Below are positions 33,596 through 41,964 of a stretch of 64,000 bases of DNA, piece after piece; position 1 is the first letter of the stretch; the number at the start of each line of letters is the position of its first letter. The notes beneath the pieces are model-generated. The model was not told where the DNA came from and searched no databases. It worked only from the letters and a program-made list of their open reading frames with translations. The position numbers and the translations under genes are program-made. The stretch is from Mucilaginibacter sp. UBA5151 (lineage in GTDB: Bacteria > Bacteroidota > Bacteroidia > Sphingobacteriales > Sphingobacteriaceae): contig DHXR01000040.1 of assembly GCA_002413785.1 (NCBI GenBank), positions 29,781-93,780 on the forward strand. Direction: 5' to 3'.

Positions 33596-34477
33596 TTAGT
33601 AATTACGGGCGTCGAGCCCCCATAAAAGTTTGTTTCTTAACGTTGATAAATAACTTTCATTATTCAAACGTATCAGATTTAACTGAAATCCGGCCTTGTT
33701 CACCTTAAAACGGGTGGTTTTATCCATTACCGCCGTCCGCGAATCGCAGGACACCAGGTAGTTTGCACTCCTTGTTTCAACATCAAACGAAAGTGTACAA
33801 CTATCGGGCAATACGATAGGCCTTACGTTTAAATTATGCGGCGACACTGGTGTTAAAACCAAACTGTTCGACTGCGGGAAAATAATAGGCCCGCCGCAGC
33901 TTAGCGAATAGGCCGTGGAACCGGTTGCTGTTGATATGATAATGCCATCGCCCCAATAGGAATTTAAGAACTCGCCGTCCAAAAAAACGTGGGTGGTGAT
34001 CATCGCAGCATCATCCCGTTTATGGATGGTGATGTCGTTAAGGGCAAAATTGTCTTTGCCAAAGATCCCCAGTTCGGAGTTGATGCAGATCAATTCCCGG
34101 CTATCGAGCGAAAATTGTTTATTTACCACAGCCTTAATAGCTGCGGCAATATCATTTTTATTTATGCTGGCTAAAAAACCAAGCCGACCAAAGTTAATAC
34201 CAATTACAGGTATGTCCGAATCGCGGATAAAGGTAACCATATCAAGCAAGGTCCCGTCGCCGCCCAGGGTTATAAAAAGGTCGATAAACCCTTTGATCTG
34301 ATCGCCCGGCTCAAGTACACTGTAGGAAATGGACTTAACCTCATCCGGTAAAAAATCATGCAGTTGCCGGTGAACATATATCTCCACCCCATGGTCGCTA
34401 AGGTTATCAAATACCTGCCTGATGTATGGAAATACAACCGGATCGTTAAACTGCCTGCCGTAAACTGCTATCTTCAT
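33596..34477 (-). CDS. nadK: NAD kinase
   Basis: Phosphorylates NAD to NADP; cytosolic, 293 residues. The ATP/NAD-binding GGDGT motif is at residues 72-76 (LFITLGGDGTLLD), followed by GINFGRLGFLA, the NDITIHKRD substrate loop and the GSTAYSLSCGGPI motif. It sits between the CBS-domain gene and the PorG-like gene, a conserved Bacteroidota neighbourhood. A perfect 30-bp inverted repeat fills the gap upstream. Confidence 0.97.
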   Translation of the reverse strand: MKIAVYGRQFNDPVVFPYIRQVFDNLSDHGVEIYVHRQLHDFLPDEVKSISYSVLEPGDQIKGFIDLFITLGGDGTLLDMVTFIRDSDIPVIGINFGRLGFLASINKNDIAAAIKAVVNKQFSLDSRELICINSELGIFGKDNFALNDITIHKRDDAAMITTHVFLDGEFLNSYWGDGIIISTATGSTAYSLSCGGPIIFPQSNSLVLTPVSPHNLNVRPIVLPDSCTLSFDVETRSANYLVSCDSRTAVMDKTTRFKVNKAGFQLNLIRLNNESYLSTLRNKLLWGLDARNY

Positions 34478-34480
34478 TAG

Positions 34481-34624
34481 TTCATTTGTTCACTGGTTCA
34501 TTAGTTCATTAGTGCAATAGTTGATTAGCTTAAATGGCTGACTTAACGAAATAACAGGAAATTAAACTTGCCATTATGATCCGGAGAAAATACCAATGAA
34601 CTAATGAACCAGTGAACAAATGAA
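34481..34624. repeat. Perfect 30-bp inverted repeat, word family TTCATTAGTTCATT
   Basis: 34481-34510 (TTCATTTGTTCACTGG followed by TTCATTAGTTCATT) is exactly complementary to 34595-34624, with an 84-base loop. The arms iterate TTCATT/GTTCA words. It fills the CBS-nadK gap, ending five bases from the CBS stop and beginning four bases upstream of the nadK start codon, so it would be transcribed as an RNA stem-loop in that mRNA. Confidence 0.92.
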
Positions 34625-34628
34625 CCAA

Positions 34629-35291
34629 TCAAAGATTTAAGTAATTCATCAACGAATCATACCGTTCCCTTGAATTGTCATTGTCGTCGCTATGGTTAAA
34701 GGTAGCCTTTATAGTATATTCATACCGCAAAAACGTAGCTATTATTGCCGAAATATCCGTTTTGTTTACTTTAAGGGTTACTTCCATACGGGTAGAATCG
34801 GGGTACGCCTGCACGTAAGAACTCAGCACCTGTGCATTGTCCGATTCCACGATCTGCGCCATGTGCGCCAGTGAATTATTTTTGTTGTTGATTTCGAGTA
34901 CAATGATCCCTCCCGGCTGTTCAACAGAGGTAAGGCTGGCAAAATACCCGGCAAGTACATTGATAGAAATTAACCCCAGGTAATTTTTCTTTACATCAAG
35001 CACCGGCACCACTGTTAATTTACTTTCATAAAAGAGGCGTATAACATCATAGATATGCTGATCTTCCAGCACATAAGGATTAACCAGCGAAAGCGCCAGG
35101 GAGCCTATTTGGGTTTGGTTATCAGGCTCGCCTGCGAGGTCATCCTCGGCCAGTAAACCTAAAAACTGATCTTCATTTACAATTGGAAGATGCCTGACGC
35201 GAAACTCTATCATACGGTCAACCACCTTCTGAATAGTATCAGAGGTGTTTACCGGCGGAATCGCTTCAGTTATCAGTTCAATTGCAAGCAT
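34629..35291 (-). CDS. CBS-domain protein
   Basis: 220 residues. Residues 1-125 contain a pair of CBS motifs (DTIQKVVDRMIEFRVRHLPIV with LLAEDDL, and VIRLFYESKLTVVPVLDVK with GLISI), the usual adenine-nucleotide-sensing unit. The C-terminal part (GIIVLEINNKNNSLAHMAQIV ... MEVTLKVNKTDISAIIATF) resembles an ACT-like domain. It is cytosolic and probably an adenylate-responsive regulator, but the target is unknown. It precedes nadK and follows the alpha/beta hydrolase by one base, so these genes form one operon. Confidence 0.88.
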   Translation of the reverse strand: MLAIELITEAIPPVNTSDTIQKVVDRMIEFRVRHLPIVNEDQFLGLLAEDDLAGEPDNQTQIGSLALSLVNPYVLEDQHIYDVIRLFYESKLTVVPVLDVKKNYLGLISINVLAGYFASLTSVEQPGGIIVLEINNKNNSLAHMAQIVESDNAQVLSSYVQAYPDSTRMEVTLKVNKTDISAIIATFLRYEYTIKATFNHSDDNDNSRERYDSLMNYLNL

Positions 35292-35292
35292 C

Positions 35293-36066
35293 TTATACTT
35301 TTGCTTTTACTTTTAATTTATCTAAAAAACCTTTTAATGCCCTGTTAAATTCTTCGGGTTGCTCCATCATCGGCGCATGCCCGCAATGGTCAATCCAATA
35401 CAGCTCGGAGTCGGGCAATTCTTTATGAAATTCAACCGCGACTTCCGGCGGTGTAATTTTATCATTCTTTCCCCATATTAACGCAACCGGCATGTGAATG
35501 TTTCGCAGGTCCTTATTCATATTATGCCGTATAGCTGATTTAGCCATCGACAATATCCTTATCACACTGTGCCTATCGTTCACAATCCTGAAAACGTCAT
35601 CAACAAGTTCTTTTGTAGCTGTTTTAGGATCGTAAAAAGTGTATTCAACTTTTTCCTTTACAAAATCATAACTCCCGCGCCGCGGGAACGAACCGCCAAA
35701 AGCATTTTCGTACAAGCCGGAACTGCCGGTAAGCACCAATGATTTTACCCCTTCCGGATGGGCCAGAACATAAATTAAAGCCACATGTCCGCCCAATGAA
35801 TTGCCAAGTATGGTTATGTCTGTTAATTTTTTATACCTGACAAATTTATGTACAAATTTAGCTAATGTTTTTACGCCGGTGGTTAATAGCGGCAAATCAT
35901 AAATGGGCAATACCGGTATAATTACCCTGTACTCTGATTTAAATTCTTCGATTACTTTATCCCAGTTACTTAATGCACCCATTAAGCCATGTAATAATAA
36001 CAAAACCTCGCCTTCGCCCTCATCGATATAACTAAAACCATGTTCTTCTTTAAGCACGAAATCCAT
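35293..36066 (-). CDS. Alpha/beta-fold hydrolase
   Basis: 257 residues with the canonical fold: oxyanion segment LLLLHGLMGALSNWDKV, nucleophile elbow ITILGNSLGGHVAL (Ser), acid in LIWGKNDKITP, and His in DHCGHAPMMEQPEEFN. Such enzymes cleave esters, amides or C-C bonds; the substrate cannot be named. No signal peptide. It directly precedes the CBS gene (one base between stop and start region) on the same strand. Confidence 0.9.
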   Translation of the reverse strand: MDFVLKEEHGFSYIDEGEGEVLLLLHGLMGALSNWDKVIEEFKSEYRVIIPVLPIYDLPLLTTGVKTLAKFVHKFVRYKKLTDITILGNSLGGHVALIYVLAHPEGVKSLVLTGSSGLYENAFGGSFPRRGSYDFVKEKVEYTFYDPKTATKELVDDVFRIVNDRHSVIRILSMAKSAIRHNMNKDLRNIHMPVALIWGKNDKITPPEVAVEFHKELPDSELYWIDHCGHAPMMEQPEEFNRALKGFLDKLKVKAKV

Positions 36067-36200
36067 ATAATTTGTAAAGTTTAAATTGTAAAAATATGCC
36101 CCGATATTCTCCTCAATAAAAAATTGAATATCACGCCATAAAAATAGTTTATTGAATTTGAGTTACAACAATTATTTTAGTTTAATTGGTTTGCGGTTTC

Positions 36201-36321
36201 GTTGTAAGGGTTGTAGTTGTTGTAAAAGTTGTAATTGTTAAAAAGTTTAACCAATATTTTCTTAATTATACCATCAACTCACAATCTTTACAACCCTTTC
36301 AACATTTATAACCCTTACAAC
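36201..36321. repeat. Intergenic hairpin, word family GTTGTAAGGGTTGTA
   Basis: GTTGTAAGGGTTGTA (36201-36215) is complementary to 36307-36321 at 14 of 15 positions. The two arms are runs of GTTGTAA words on the left and TTACAAC words on the right (36282-36321), in a 267-base gap. The same word family, one-sided, recurs at 63484-63568. Confidence 0.7.
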
Positions 36322-36333
36322 ATTTATCACCAA

Positions 36334-36783
36334 TTATCCCAGTAACTGCCTCACCACTTCCGATATAGTTCTGCCATCTGCCTGCCCGGCTAATTCTTTG
36401 CTGGCAATCCCCATTACCTTTCCCATTTCGTTTACCGAGGTTGCTCCAAGCCGGGTTATAAGCTCCTGGATATAGCCTTCAATTTCAAAACGGGTCATTT
36501 GCTGCGGCAAATAAGGTTCAATAACCTTCATCTCTTCCATTTCTATCTGGTACAAATCGTCCCTGTTTTGCGTTTTGTATATTTCGGCCGATTCCTTCCG
36601 CTGCTTTATCAATTTTTGCAGCACCTTAATTTCGGCCTCTGCGGTCAGCTCTTCTGCTGCCCCTTTTTCAGTCCTTGCCAAAAGCAAGGCGGATTTTATG
36701 GCCCTGAGCCCCCTCAAGCGTTCCGGCTGTCTGGCCAGCATGGCCTGCCTGATATCCTGATCTACCTGTGTAATGAGTGACAT
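36334..36783 (-). CDS. yqeY: GatB/YqeY domain protein
   Basis: 149 residues covering one YqeY domain: LITQVDQDIRQAMLARQPER, LRGLRAIKSALL, EAEIKVLQKLIKQRKESAEIY, MKVIEPYLPQQM and the C-terminal NEMGKVMGIASKELAGQADG. YqeY is related to the tRNA-contacting tail of GatB and may take part in tRNA-dependent amidation or translation quality control, but its function is not settled. Soluble. It follows the SDR gene on the same strand, with a hairpin-rich gap between them. Confidence 0.92.
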   Translation of the reverse strand: MSLITQVDQDIRQAMLARQPERLRGLRAIKSALLLARTEKGAAEELTAEAEIKVLQKLIKQRKESAEIYKTQNRDDLYQIEMEEMKVIEPYLPQQMTRFEIEGYIQELITRLGATSVNEMGKVMGIASKELAGQADGRTISEVVRQLLG

Positions 36784-36788
36784 GTTTT

Positions 36789-36925
36789 TAATTATTGAAT
36801 TGTTGAATTATTGATTTATTGAATTTATAGTCCGAAAGCCGGGCACGTCTCTATGATTTTATTTCTTATATTCAATGTTTTCATGTTCCCATCTACCCTT
36901 ATCGGCTTTCGGACTTTCGGACTTC
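36789..36925. repeat. Intergenic repeats, TTATTGAAT and GTCCGAAAG word families
   Basis: 36789-36826 is a run of TTATTGAAT/TTGTTGAAT words, the same series as 60133-60162. Next to it AGTCCGAAAGCCG (36829-36841) forms a perfect 13-bp inverted repeat with CGGCTTTCGGACT (36903-36915), and another TTCGGACT follows. The CGAAAG word also occurs at 31076-31098. Confidence 0.7.
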
Positions 36926-36934
36926 CCCTCCCCC

Positions 36935-37693
36935 CTACTTCCTGTTAATTATCGTAGCAGCAGCCTGCGCTGTTGGCATTACAATCATATCATTAATATT
37001 AACATGCGCCGGGCGCGATACGGCAAACCATATCGTTTCAGCAATATCCGCAGCGACTAAAGGTTCAAATCCGTCATAAACCTTTTTTGCCCTTTCCTTA
37101 TCACCCTTAAAGCGCACTTCCGAAAATTCGGTTTCCACCGCACCCGGGTGAATCCCGGTTACTTTTATACCGTATTGCACCAGGTCTATCCGCATGGCTT
37201 TGTTCAGGGCGTCAACGGCTGCTTTTGTTGCGCAATATACATTGCCATTCGGATATACTTCTTTTCCTGCAATAGAGCCTATATTAATAATATGTCCAAA
37301 TCTATTATTTATCATCCAGTTTGACACCACTTTACTCACATAAAGCAAGCCTTTTATATTGGTATCTATCATGGTATCCCAATCATCCAAGTTGCCGTTT
37401 TGTATGGGGTCCAGTCCCTGGCTTAAACCGGCATTGTTCACCAGCACGTTAATTTTTTTCCATTTTTCGGGAAGCCCTTCAAGGTTACTTATCACCTGTT
37501 CGCGGTCCCTTACATCAAATGATGAAACGGCGACCTCTATATTATATTTAGTATTTAATTTTTTTGCCAGCTTCTCAAGCCGGTCAAGCCGCCTGCCGGT
37601 AAGTACCAGGTTATATTGCTCGCGGGCAAATAAATGGGCGCAGGCTTCACCTATGCCCGAAGTCGCCCCTGTTATTAATGCAATTTTATTCAT
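36935..37693 (-). CDS. SDR-family NAD(P)-dependent oxidoreductase
   Basis: 252 residues of a classical short-chain dehydrogenase. The cofactor motif TGATSGIG is at the N-terminus, with NNAG in VLVNNAGLSQGLDP; the catalytic Ser is in IINIGSIAGKEVYPNG and the Tyr-x-x-x-Lys is VYCATKAA. GIHPGAVETEFSEVRF suggests the YdfG-type, serine/3-hydroxy acid dehydrogenase-like group, but the substrate is not determined. Cytosolic. Preceded by a long word-repeat hairpin. Confidence 0.9.
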   Translation of the reverse strand: MNKIALITGATSGIGEACAHLFAREQYNLVLTGRRLDRLEKLAKKLNTKYNIEVAVSSFDVRDREQVISNLEGLPEKWKKINVLVNNAGLSQGLDPIQNGNLDDWDTMIDTNIKGLLYVSKVVSNWMINNRFGHIINIGSIAGKEVYPNGNVYCATKAAVDALNKAMRIDLVQYGIKVTGIHPGAVETEFSEVRFKGDKERAKKVYDGFEPLVAADIAETIWFAVSRPAHVNINDMIVMPTAQAAATIINRK

Positions 37694-37742
37694 TGTTAAT
37701 TTAAATCGAAGCGAAATTATGTTTTTTCATTTAAATAAACGT

Positions 37743-37970
37743 GGAAAATGATGTGCGGATATGCGAATGTGCAGATGTGCAGATGAGGAAAATGATGTGC
37801 GGATGGGAAAATGATGTGCAGATGAGGAAAATGATGTGCGGATGGGAAAATGATGTGCGGATTTGCAAATGTGCAAATACGCACATTACAGATATGCAGG
37901 TAGTGAATTCATCATGCTAAAGTCTTCATTTGCACATCTGCACATCTGAAATCTGCACATCTGCATGTTT
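37743..37970. repeat. Intergenic word-repeat block, GATGTGCAGATGTGCAG family
   Basis: The left half (37743-37892) repeats GATGTGCGGATGGG/AAAATGATGTGCAGATG words, including a 39-bp unit (about 37785 and 37824) in tandem. The right half (37924-37968) is the complementary TTTGCACATCTGCACATCTG series, so the block can fold into a hairpin with an AT-rich loop. It fills the gap between porT and the SDR gene and ends at the porT stop. Confidence 0.8.
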
Positions 37971-38706
37971 ATTCAAAAATCAAACTAAAAGATATCGTGT
38001 GCAAAGTCAATTTGCTGATTGGCGTTGAATAAGGATTGTCACCGCTTACCAGCACATTGCCAATTGAATTTGACAATTTTATTTCAGGCGAAAGCTTAAA
38101 AAATTCAAAGTAAATATCAAAACCCAGCCCAACTTCATAAGACCCAAAGCCTGCAACATTTTTCGGCACCTGGTCCAGCGGATTAAGATCAGCAGTATCA
38201 TTATTGCCTTTTCCTATTGCCACAGAATATTTAAGTCCCCCCATTAAATAGGCCCTGAAATTGTCAATACGATCAGATTTTAACGTTAACGATATGGGAA
38301 AGTCAACAGTTGTTGTCTGAATCGACTTGGTAACATCTGCTGATGCTGTTGGATAGGTGTAGGTAAGTGACCGGTCGGCAAAAACCAATGCCGGGGTGAC
38401 CCTTGCCTCAAGATGATCGGTTATCCTGTAACGGGTAATAAAACCAATAGCAAACCCGGGTAACGGGGTTGAACTTATACTGCTTAGCGAATCGGCAATG
38501 TATGGGTTAACGCCCGGATCGAAATACCGGTTGCGCCAGCCGGGCTTTTTAACTATCTTAAAGTTACTGCTTATGTAGGTGAACGAAAAACCAAAACTCA
38601 GGTCATTCTGGTCGGCCCCGCCACCCCAGGCAGGTGGCACCTGTGCAGGCAATAAATTACTGCATAAAAACAATAAAATAATGGTAAGGTACCAGTTTTT
38701 ACTCAT
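37969..38706 (-). CDS. porT: PorT-family outer-membrane beta-barrel protein
   Basis: 245 residues with a signal peptide (TIILLFLCSNLLPAQ) and beta-barrel strands throughout: LSFGFSFTYISSNFKIVKKP, GFAIGFITRYRITDHLEARVT, LMGGLKYSVAIGKG, GLGFDIYFEFFKLSPEIKL and a final ISFSLIFE strand. PorT is needed for type IX secretion. The PorT-ubiE adjacency, with the four-base overlap seen here, is a known Bacteroidota pattern, which supports the assignment beyond generic barrel features. Confidence 0.85.
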   Translation of the reverse strand: MSKNWYLTIILLFLCSNLLPAQVPPAWGGGADQNDLSFGFSFTYISSNFKIVKKPGWRNRYFDPGVNPYIADSLSSISSTPLPGFAIGFITRYRITDHLEARVTPALVFADRSLTYTYPTASADVTKSIQTTTVDFPISLTLKSDRIDNFRAYLMGGLKYSVAIGKGNNDTADLNPLDQVPKNVAGFGSYEVGLGFDIYFEFFKLSPEIKLSNSIGNVLVSGDNPYSTPISKLTLHTISFSLIFE

Positions 38707-39434
38707 TTAACACCCGTATATATGGAACAGATACCAAACGTTAAAGGCCGGCATTTGGTATTTTTAAAACCTACTTTATCCATCAGTGCCGTAAATGTTT
38801 CCCCGTCAGGGAAAGCAGCCACCGATTCGGGCAGGTAGGTATAAGCCCTCGCATCTTTTGAAAATAATTTACCAATTCCGGGGGTAATATAATTAAAGTA
38901 GAACTTATATAGCTGTTTAACCGGGAAAGCCTTTGGCTTTGAAAATTCAAGCACAACTGTTTTGCCCCCTGTTTTTAGTACCCGGTAAATATCAACCAAC
39001 CCCAATTCAAGGTTCTCGAAATTACGAACGCCGTAGGCAACCGTTACCGCATCAAATGCATCAGCTTCAAAGGGCAGTTTCTCAGAATCGCCAAGTTTTA
39101 CTTCGAACTTGTTACCCAGACCCCGCTTTATGATCTTTTGCTGCGCGATATCAAGCATTCCCTGCGAAATATCAACCCCGGTGATTTTTTCGGGATCGAG
39201 GATAGACAATGCCTCGAAAGCAAAATCGCCCGTGCCTGTAGCTACATCCAGTATTAATTTGGGCTTATCCTTTTTCAGTTCATTGATGGCTTTTTTACGC
39301 CATATAATATCAATCCCAAGCGATAAAAAATGGTTTAAAAAATCGTAAGTCTTTGATATATTATTAAACATATCGGCCACCTGCTGTTTTTTGGTGCCCT
39401 GGTCGTCGGTATAAGGAACTACTGTTTTGCTCAT
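38703..39434 (-). CDS. ubiE: Demethylmenaquinone methyltransferase
   Basis: SAM-dependent methyltransferase for the last step of menaquinone synthesis, the quinone used by complex I. 243 residues from the ATG at 39434 (MSKTVVPYTDD). Motifs: FNNISKTYDFLNHFLSLGID, DVATGTGDFAFEAL, GVDISQGMLDIA, DAVTVAYGVRNFE and LPESVAAFPDGETFTALM. A TTG three codons earlier (39443) falls within the -7 box, so the ATG is used. The porT start overlaps its stop. Confidence 0.96.
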   Translation of the reverse strand: MSKTVVPYTDDQGTKKQQVADMFNNISKTYDFLNHFLSLGIDIIWRKKAINELKKDKPKLILDVATGTGDFAFEALSILDPEKITGVDISQGMLDIAQQKIIKRGLGNKFEVKLGDSEKLPFEADAFDAVTVAYGVRNFENLELGLVDIYRVLKTGGKTVVLEFSKPKAFPVKQLYKFYFNYITPGIGKLFSKDARAYTYLPESVAAFPDGETFTALMDKVGFKNTKCRPLTFGICSIYTGVK

Positions 39435-39440
39435 CGGGGG

Positions 39441-39448
39441 CAAAGATA
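39441..39448 (-). promoter_or_regulatory. -7 box TATCTTTG of ubiE, six bases from the start codon
   Basis: Exact TAnnTTTG match on the minus strand; CCCCCG lies between it and the ATG. Another case of a near-leaderless arrangement. Confidence 0.55.
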
Positions 39449-39637
39449 ATTTATTTTATGGTGATGATTGCCCGAACAGGAATTTTGGGTCGCAGAGATT
39501 TCCGGAATTCCTATGGGAGATATTCTTTAAAAAAAAACTATTCAAAAAATCGAAATATCTTATTAAAATTATACCTTCACTTATTAAACCATTACCCAAA
39601 TTTATAAACTGTTCGAAACTTAACTTCTTAATTAATT

Positions 39638-41005
39638 ATGAAAGAGAATACTGAAGCATCCCGCCGTAACTTCCTGAAAAAACTTGGCACAGCCACCGCC
39701 GCCGTTTCCCTCGGATCAAATGTATTTGCCCGCGATAAACGATCCGGCCTGTTTACTTATCTTAAACGCCACCAGGGTGGCATCGGCGCTAACGACCGGA
39801 TAAACCTGGCTTTGATTGGCGCAGGTGGCCAGGGTTCTTCGGATACTGAAACAGCCCTGCAAATCCCTGGCGTAAAACTGGTTGCCGTTTGCGATTTATA
39901 TGATGGCCGCCTCGCCGATGCTAAAAAACGCTGGGGCGCTGACCTTTTTACCACCAAAATTTATAAAGAAATACTTAACCGCACTGATATAGATGCGGTG
40001 ATCATTGGTACGCCTGATTTTTGGCACCAGCAAATATCTATAGATGCCATGCATGCCGGCAAACATGTTTATTGCGAAAAGCCAATGGTCCATTCCATTA
40101 CCGAAGGCCCGGCCATTATCAAGGCCCAGCACGAAACGGGCAAAATTTTCCAGGTAGGGAGCCAGGGCGTATCATCCCTCGGTAACGAGAAAGCAAAAGA
40201 GCTTTTAGCAAGCGGCGCTATAGGCCAGTTAAACTATGCCGAAGGTTTTTGGGCCAGGCGCGGGGCCGTCGAAGTTTGGGAATATCCAATCCCGGCCGAT
40301 GCTTCGCCGCAAACTGTTGATTGGGAAACCTATGTGAGCAATACCATTAAACGCCCGTTTGATGAGAAACGGTTTTTCAGGTGGCGTAACTATGTTGATT
40401 ATGGTACAGGCATGGCCGGCGACCTTTTTGTCCACCTGTTCTCCAGCCTTCATTTTATTACCGGTTCCCTCGGGCCCGAAAAAATTTATGCTTCAGGCGG
40501 TTTACGTTTCTGGCATGATGGCCGCGAGGTGCCCGATGTACTGTTAGGCACTTTTGATTACGGTAAAACTATGGCCCATCCGGCTTTTAACCTTTCCCTG
40601 CGTTGCAATTTTGTTGATGGCACCAGCGGCTCCACCTATTTAAAATTAGTAGGCAGCGAGGGCTCGATGGATATTACCTGGGATAAGGTAGTATTGAAAC
40701 GAAATAAGGTTTTTGAATCTGATGATCCCTTTTACGCCGAAAAAATGAGAAACGCCGGCGATGTTAATCCTGAAAGAAAACGGATGCTGCCGCCGGAGGA
40801 AATTACTTACGAAGCTGAAAAAGGCTATCTGGGCGGACCTTATGACCACTTCAGTAATTTTTTCAATGCCATAAGGAATAGCGGAAAGGTTACGGAAGAC
40901 GCCACCTTTGGCTACCGCGCCGCGGCGCCTGCATTGTTATGCAACGATAGCTACTTTAAAAATGAGCCGATGTTCTGGAACCCTGAAAAGATGGTAAAAA
41001 TATAA
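39638..41005 (+). CDS. Tat-exported Gfo/Idh/MocA-family oxidoreductase
   Basis: 455 residues. The N-terminus is a twin-arginine signal (SRRNFLKKLGTATAAVSLGS), followed by the Rossmann motif LALIGAGGQGSS, VAVCDLYDGR, IGTPDFWHQQISIDAM and the CEKPM motif. The C-terminal part has the GFO/IDH/MocA substrate fold (FRWRNYVDYGTGMAGDLFVHL). Such exported members often act on sugars or their 3-keto derivatives in Bacteroidota. A DUF1080-type enzyme follows, which supports a shared 3-keto-glycoside pathway. Confidence 0.9.
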   Translation: MKENTEASRRNFLKKLGTATAAVSLGSNVFARDKRSGLFTYLKRHQGGIGANDRINLALIGAGGQGSSDTETALQIPGVKLVAVCDLYDGRLADAKKRWGADLFTTKIYKEILNRTDIDAVIIGTPDFWHQQISIDAMHAGKHVYCEKPMVHSITEGPAIIKAQHETGKIFQVGSQGVSSLGNEKAKELLASGAIGQLNYAEGFWARRGAVEVWEYPIPADASPQTVDWETYVSNTIKRPFDEKRFFRWRNYVDYGTGMAGDLFVHLFSSLHFITGSLGPEKIYASGGLRFWHDGREVPDVLLGTFDYGKTMAHPAFNLSLRCNFVDGTSGSTYLKLVGSEGSMDITWDKVVLKRNKVFESDDPFYAEKMRNAGDVNPERKRMLPPEEITYEAEKGYLGGPYDHFSNFFNAIRNSGKVTEDATFGYRAAAPALLCNDSYFKNEPMFWNPEKMVKI

Positions 41006-41070
41006 ACGCCTCTTTATAATTAAAAAGGTGCTGAAGGGCAAAATATCACGATACAGGCAGGCTCTTATTC

Positions 41071-41120
41071 ACAATCTCACATAAAACGGAAAAGTCCCTT
41101 TTTGGGACTTTTCGTGAGAC
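41071..41120. terminator. Hairpin after the Gfo/Idh gene
   Basis: GAAAAGTCCC (41089-41098) pairs with GGGACTTTTC (41104-41113) with a five-base TTTTT loop. The outer TCTCAC (41075-41080) and GTGAGA (41114-41119) can add six more pairs. Position and T-rich loop fit a terminator or attenuator, but there is no long 3' T-tract. Confidence 0.55.
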
Positions 41121-41215
41121 TGTCCAGGTAAAACTCCTGCCAAAAAGGCTGTCCGGATTTTTCCTCTATCCCCAACTATAACAAAGATAACATATTTATT
41201 TCAAACGTAGAGAAA

Positions 41216-41947
41216 ATGGCAATTAGGAATACATCAATCATTATTGCGGCCTTAGGCTTCATTTGCATGCAAGCTATGGATAATCCAGTTCGCGGGGTTG
41301 TTCCGCCAAAATCAACCGCTGCAAAAAACGATGGCTGGCATAGCCTGTTTGACGGTAAAAGCCTTAAGGGCTGGCACGGTTTCAATAAAAAGGGGGAAGT
41401 TAAAAACTGGACCATTATTGACGGGTCGTTGGTATGCTTAGGCCCCTCCGCAGATGGTTCAGGGGGTGATATTATCACCGATAAAGAATATGCCAATTTT
41501 GAATTATCGTGGAGCTGGAAAATTGAGGCCGGCAGCAACAGCGGCGTTATGTACCATGTGGTTGAGGCTCCAAAATACCACGCCACCTACGAAACAGGAC
41601 CCGAATACCAGCTTATTGATGACCTTGGCTGGCCCGACAAGCTGGAAGACTGGCAGAAAACAGGCTGCGATTATGCCATGCATTTACCAAACGACCAAAA
41701 GAAGCTAAACCCGGTCGGCGAATGGAACACCAGTAAAATTGTTTTCAACCGCGGCCATGTGGAACATTGGTTAAACGGCAAAAAAATCCTGGAATTTGAA
41801 GCTTGGTCGGATGATTGGAATGCAAAAAAAGCAACGGGAAAATGGAAGGATTACCCTGACTATGGCATGGCAAAAGCCGGCCATATTGCTTTACAGGAAC
41901 ACGGCCATAAAGTTTATTTTAAGCATATTAAGATAAAAGCGCTATAA
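41216..41947 (+). CDS. DUF1080-family (3-keto-disaccharide hydrolase-like) protein
   Basis: 243 residues with an N-terminal hydrophobic export signal (NTSIIIAALGFICMQAM). The domain opens WHSLFDGKSLKGWHGFNKKG, then NSGVMYHVVEAPKYHATYET and GPEYQLIDD, and closes with HIALQEHGHKVYFKHIKIK, all typical of the concanavalin-like DUF1080 fold. Recent work links this family to 3-keto-glycoside hydrolysis, cooperating with Gfo/Idh oxidoreductases like the gene just upstream. The specific substrate is unknown. Confidence 0.88.
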   Translation: MAIRNTSIIIAALGFICMQAMDNPVRGVVPPKSTAAKNDGWHSLFDGKSLKGWHGFNKKGEVKNWTIIDGSLVCLGPSADGSGGDIITDKEYANFELSWSWKIEAGSNSGVMYHVVEAPKYHATYETGPEYQLIDDLGWPDKLEDWQKTGCDYAMHLPNDQKKLNPVGEWNTSKIVFNRGHVEHWLNGKKILEFEAWSDDWNAKKATGKWKDYPDYGMAKAGHIALQEHGHKVYFKHIKIKAL

Positions 41948-41964
41948 TTCCTAATTTCGGCATT

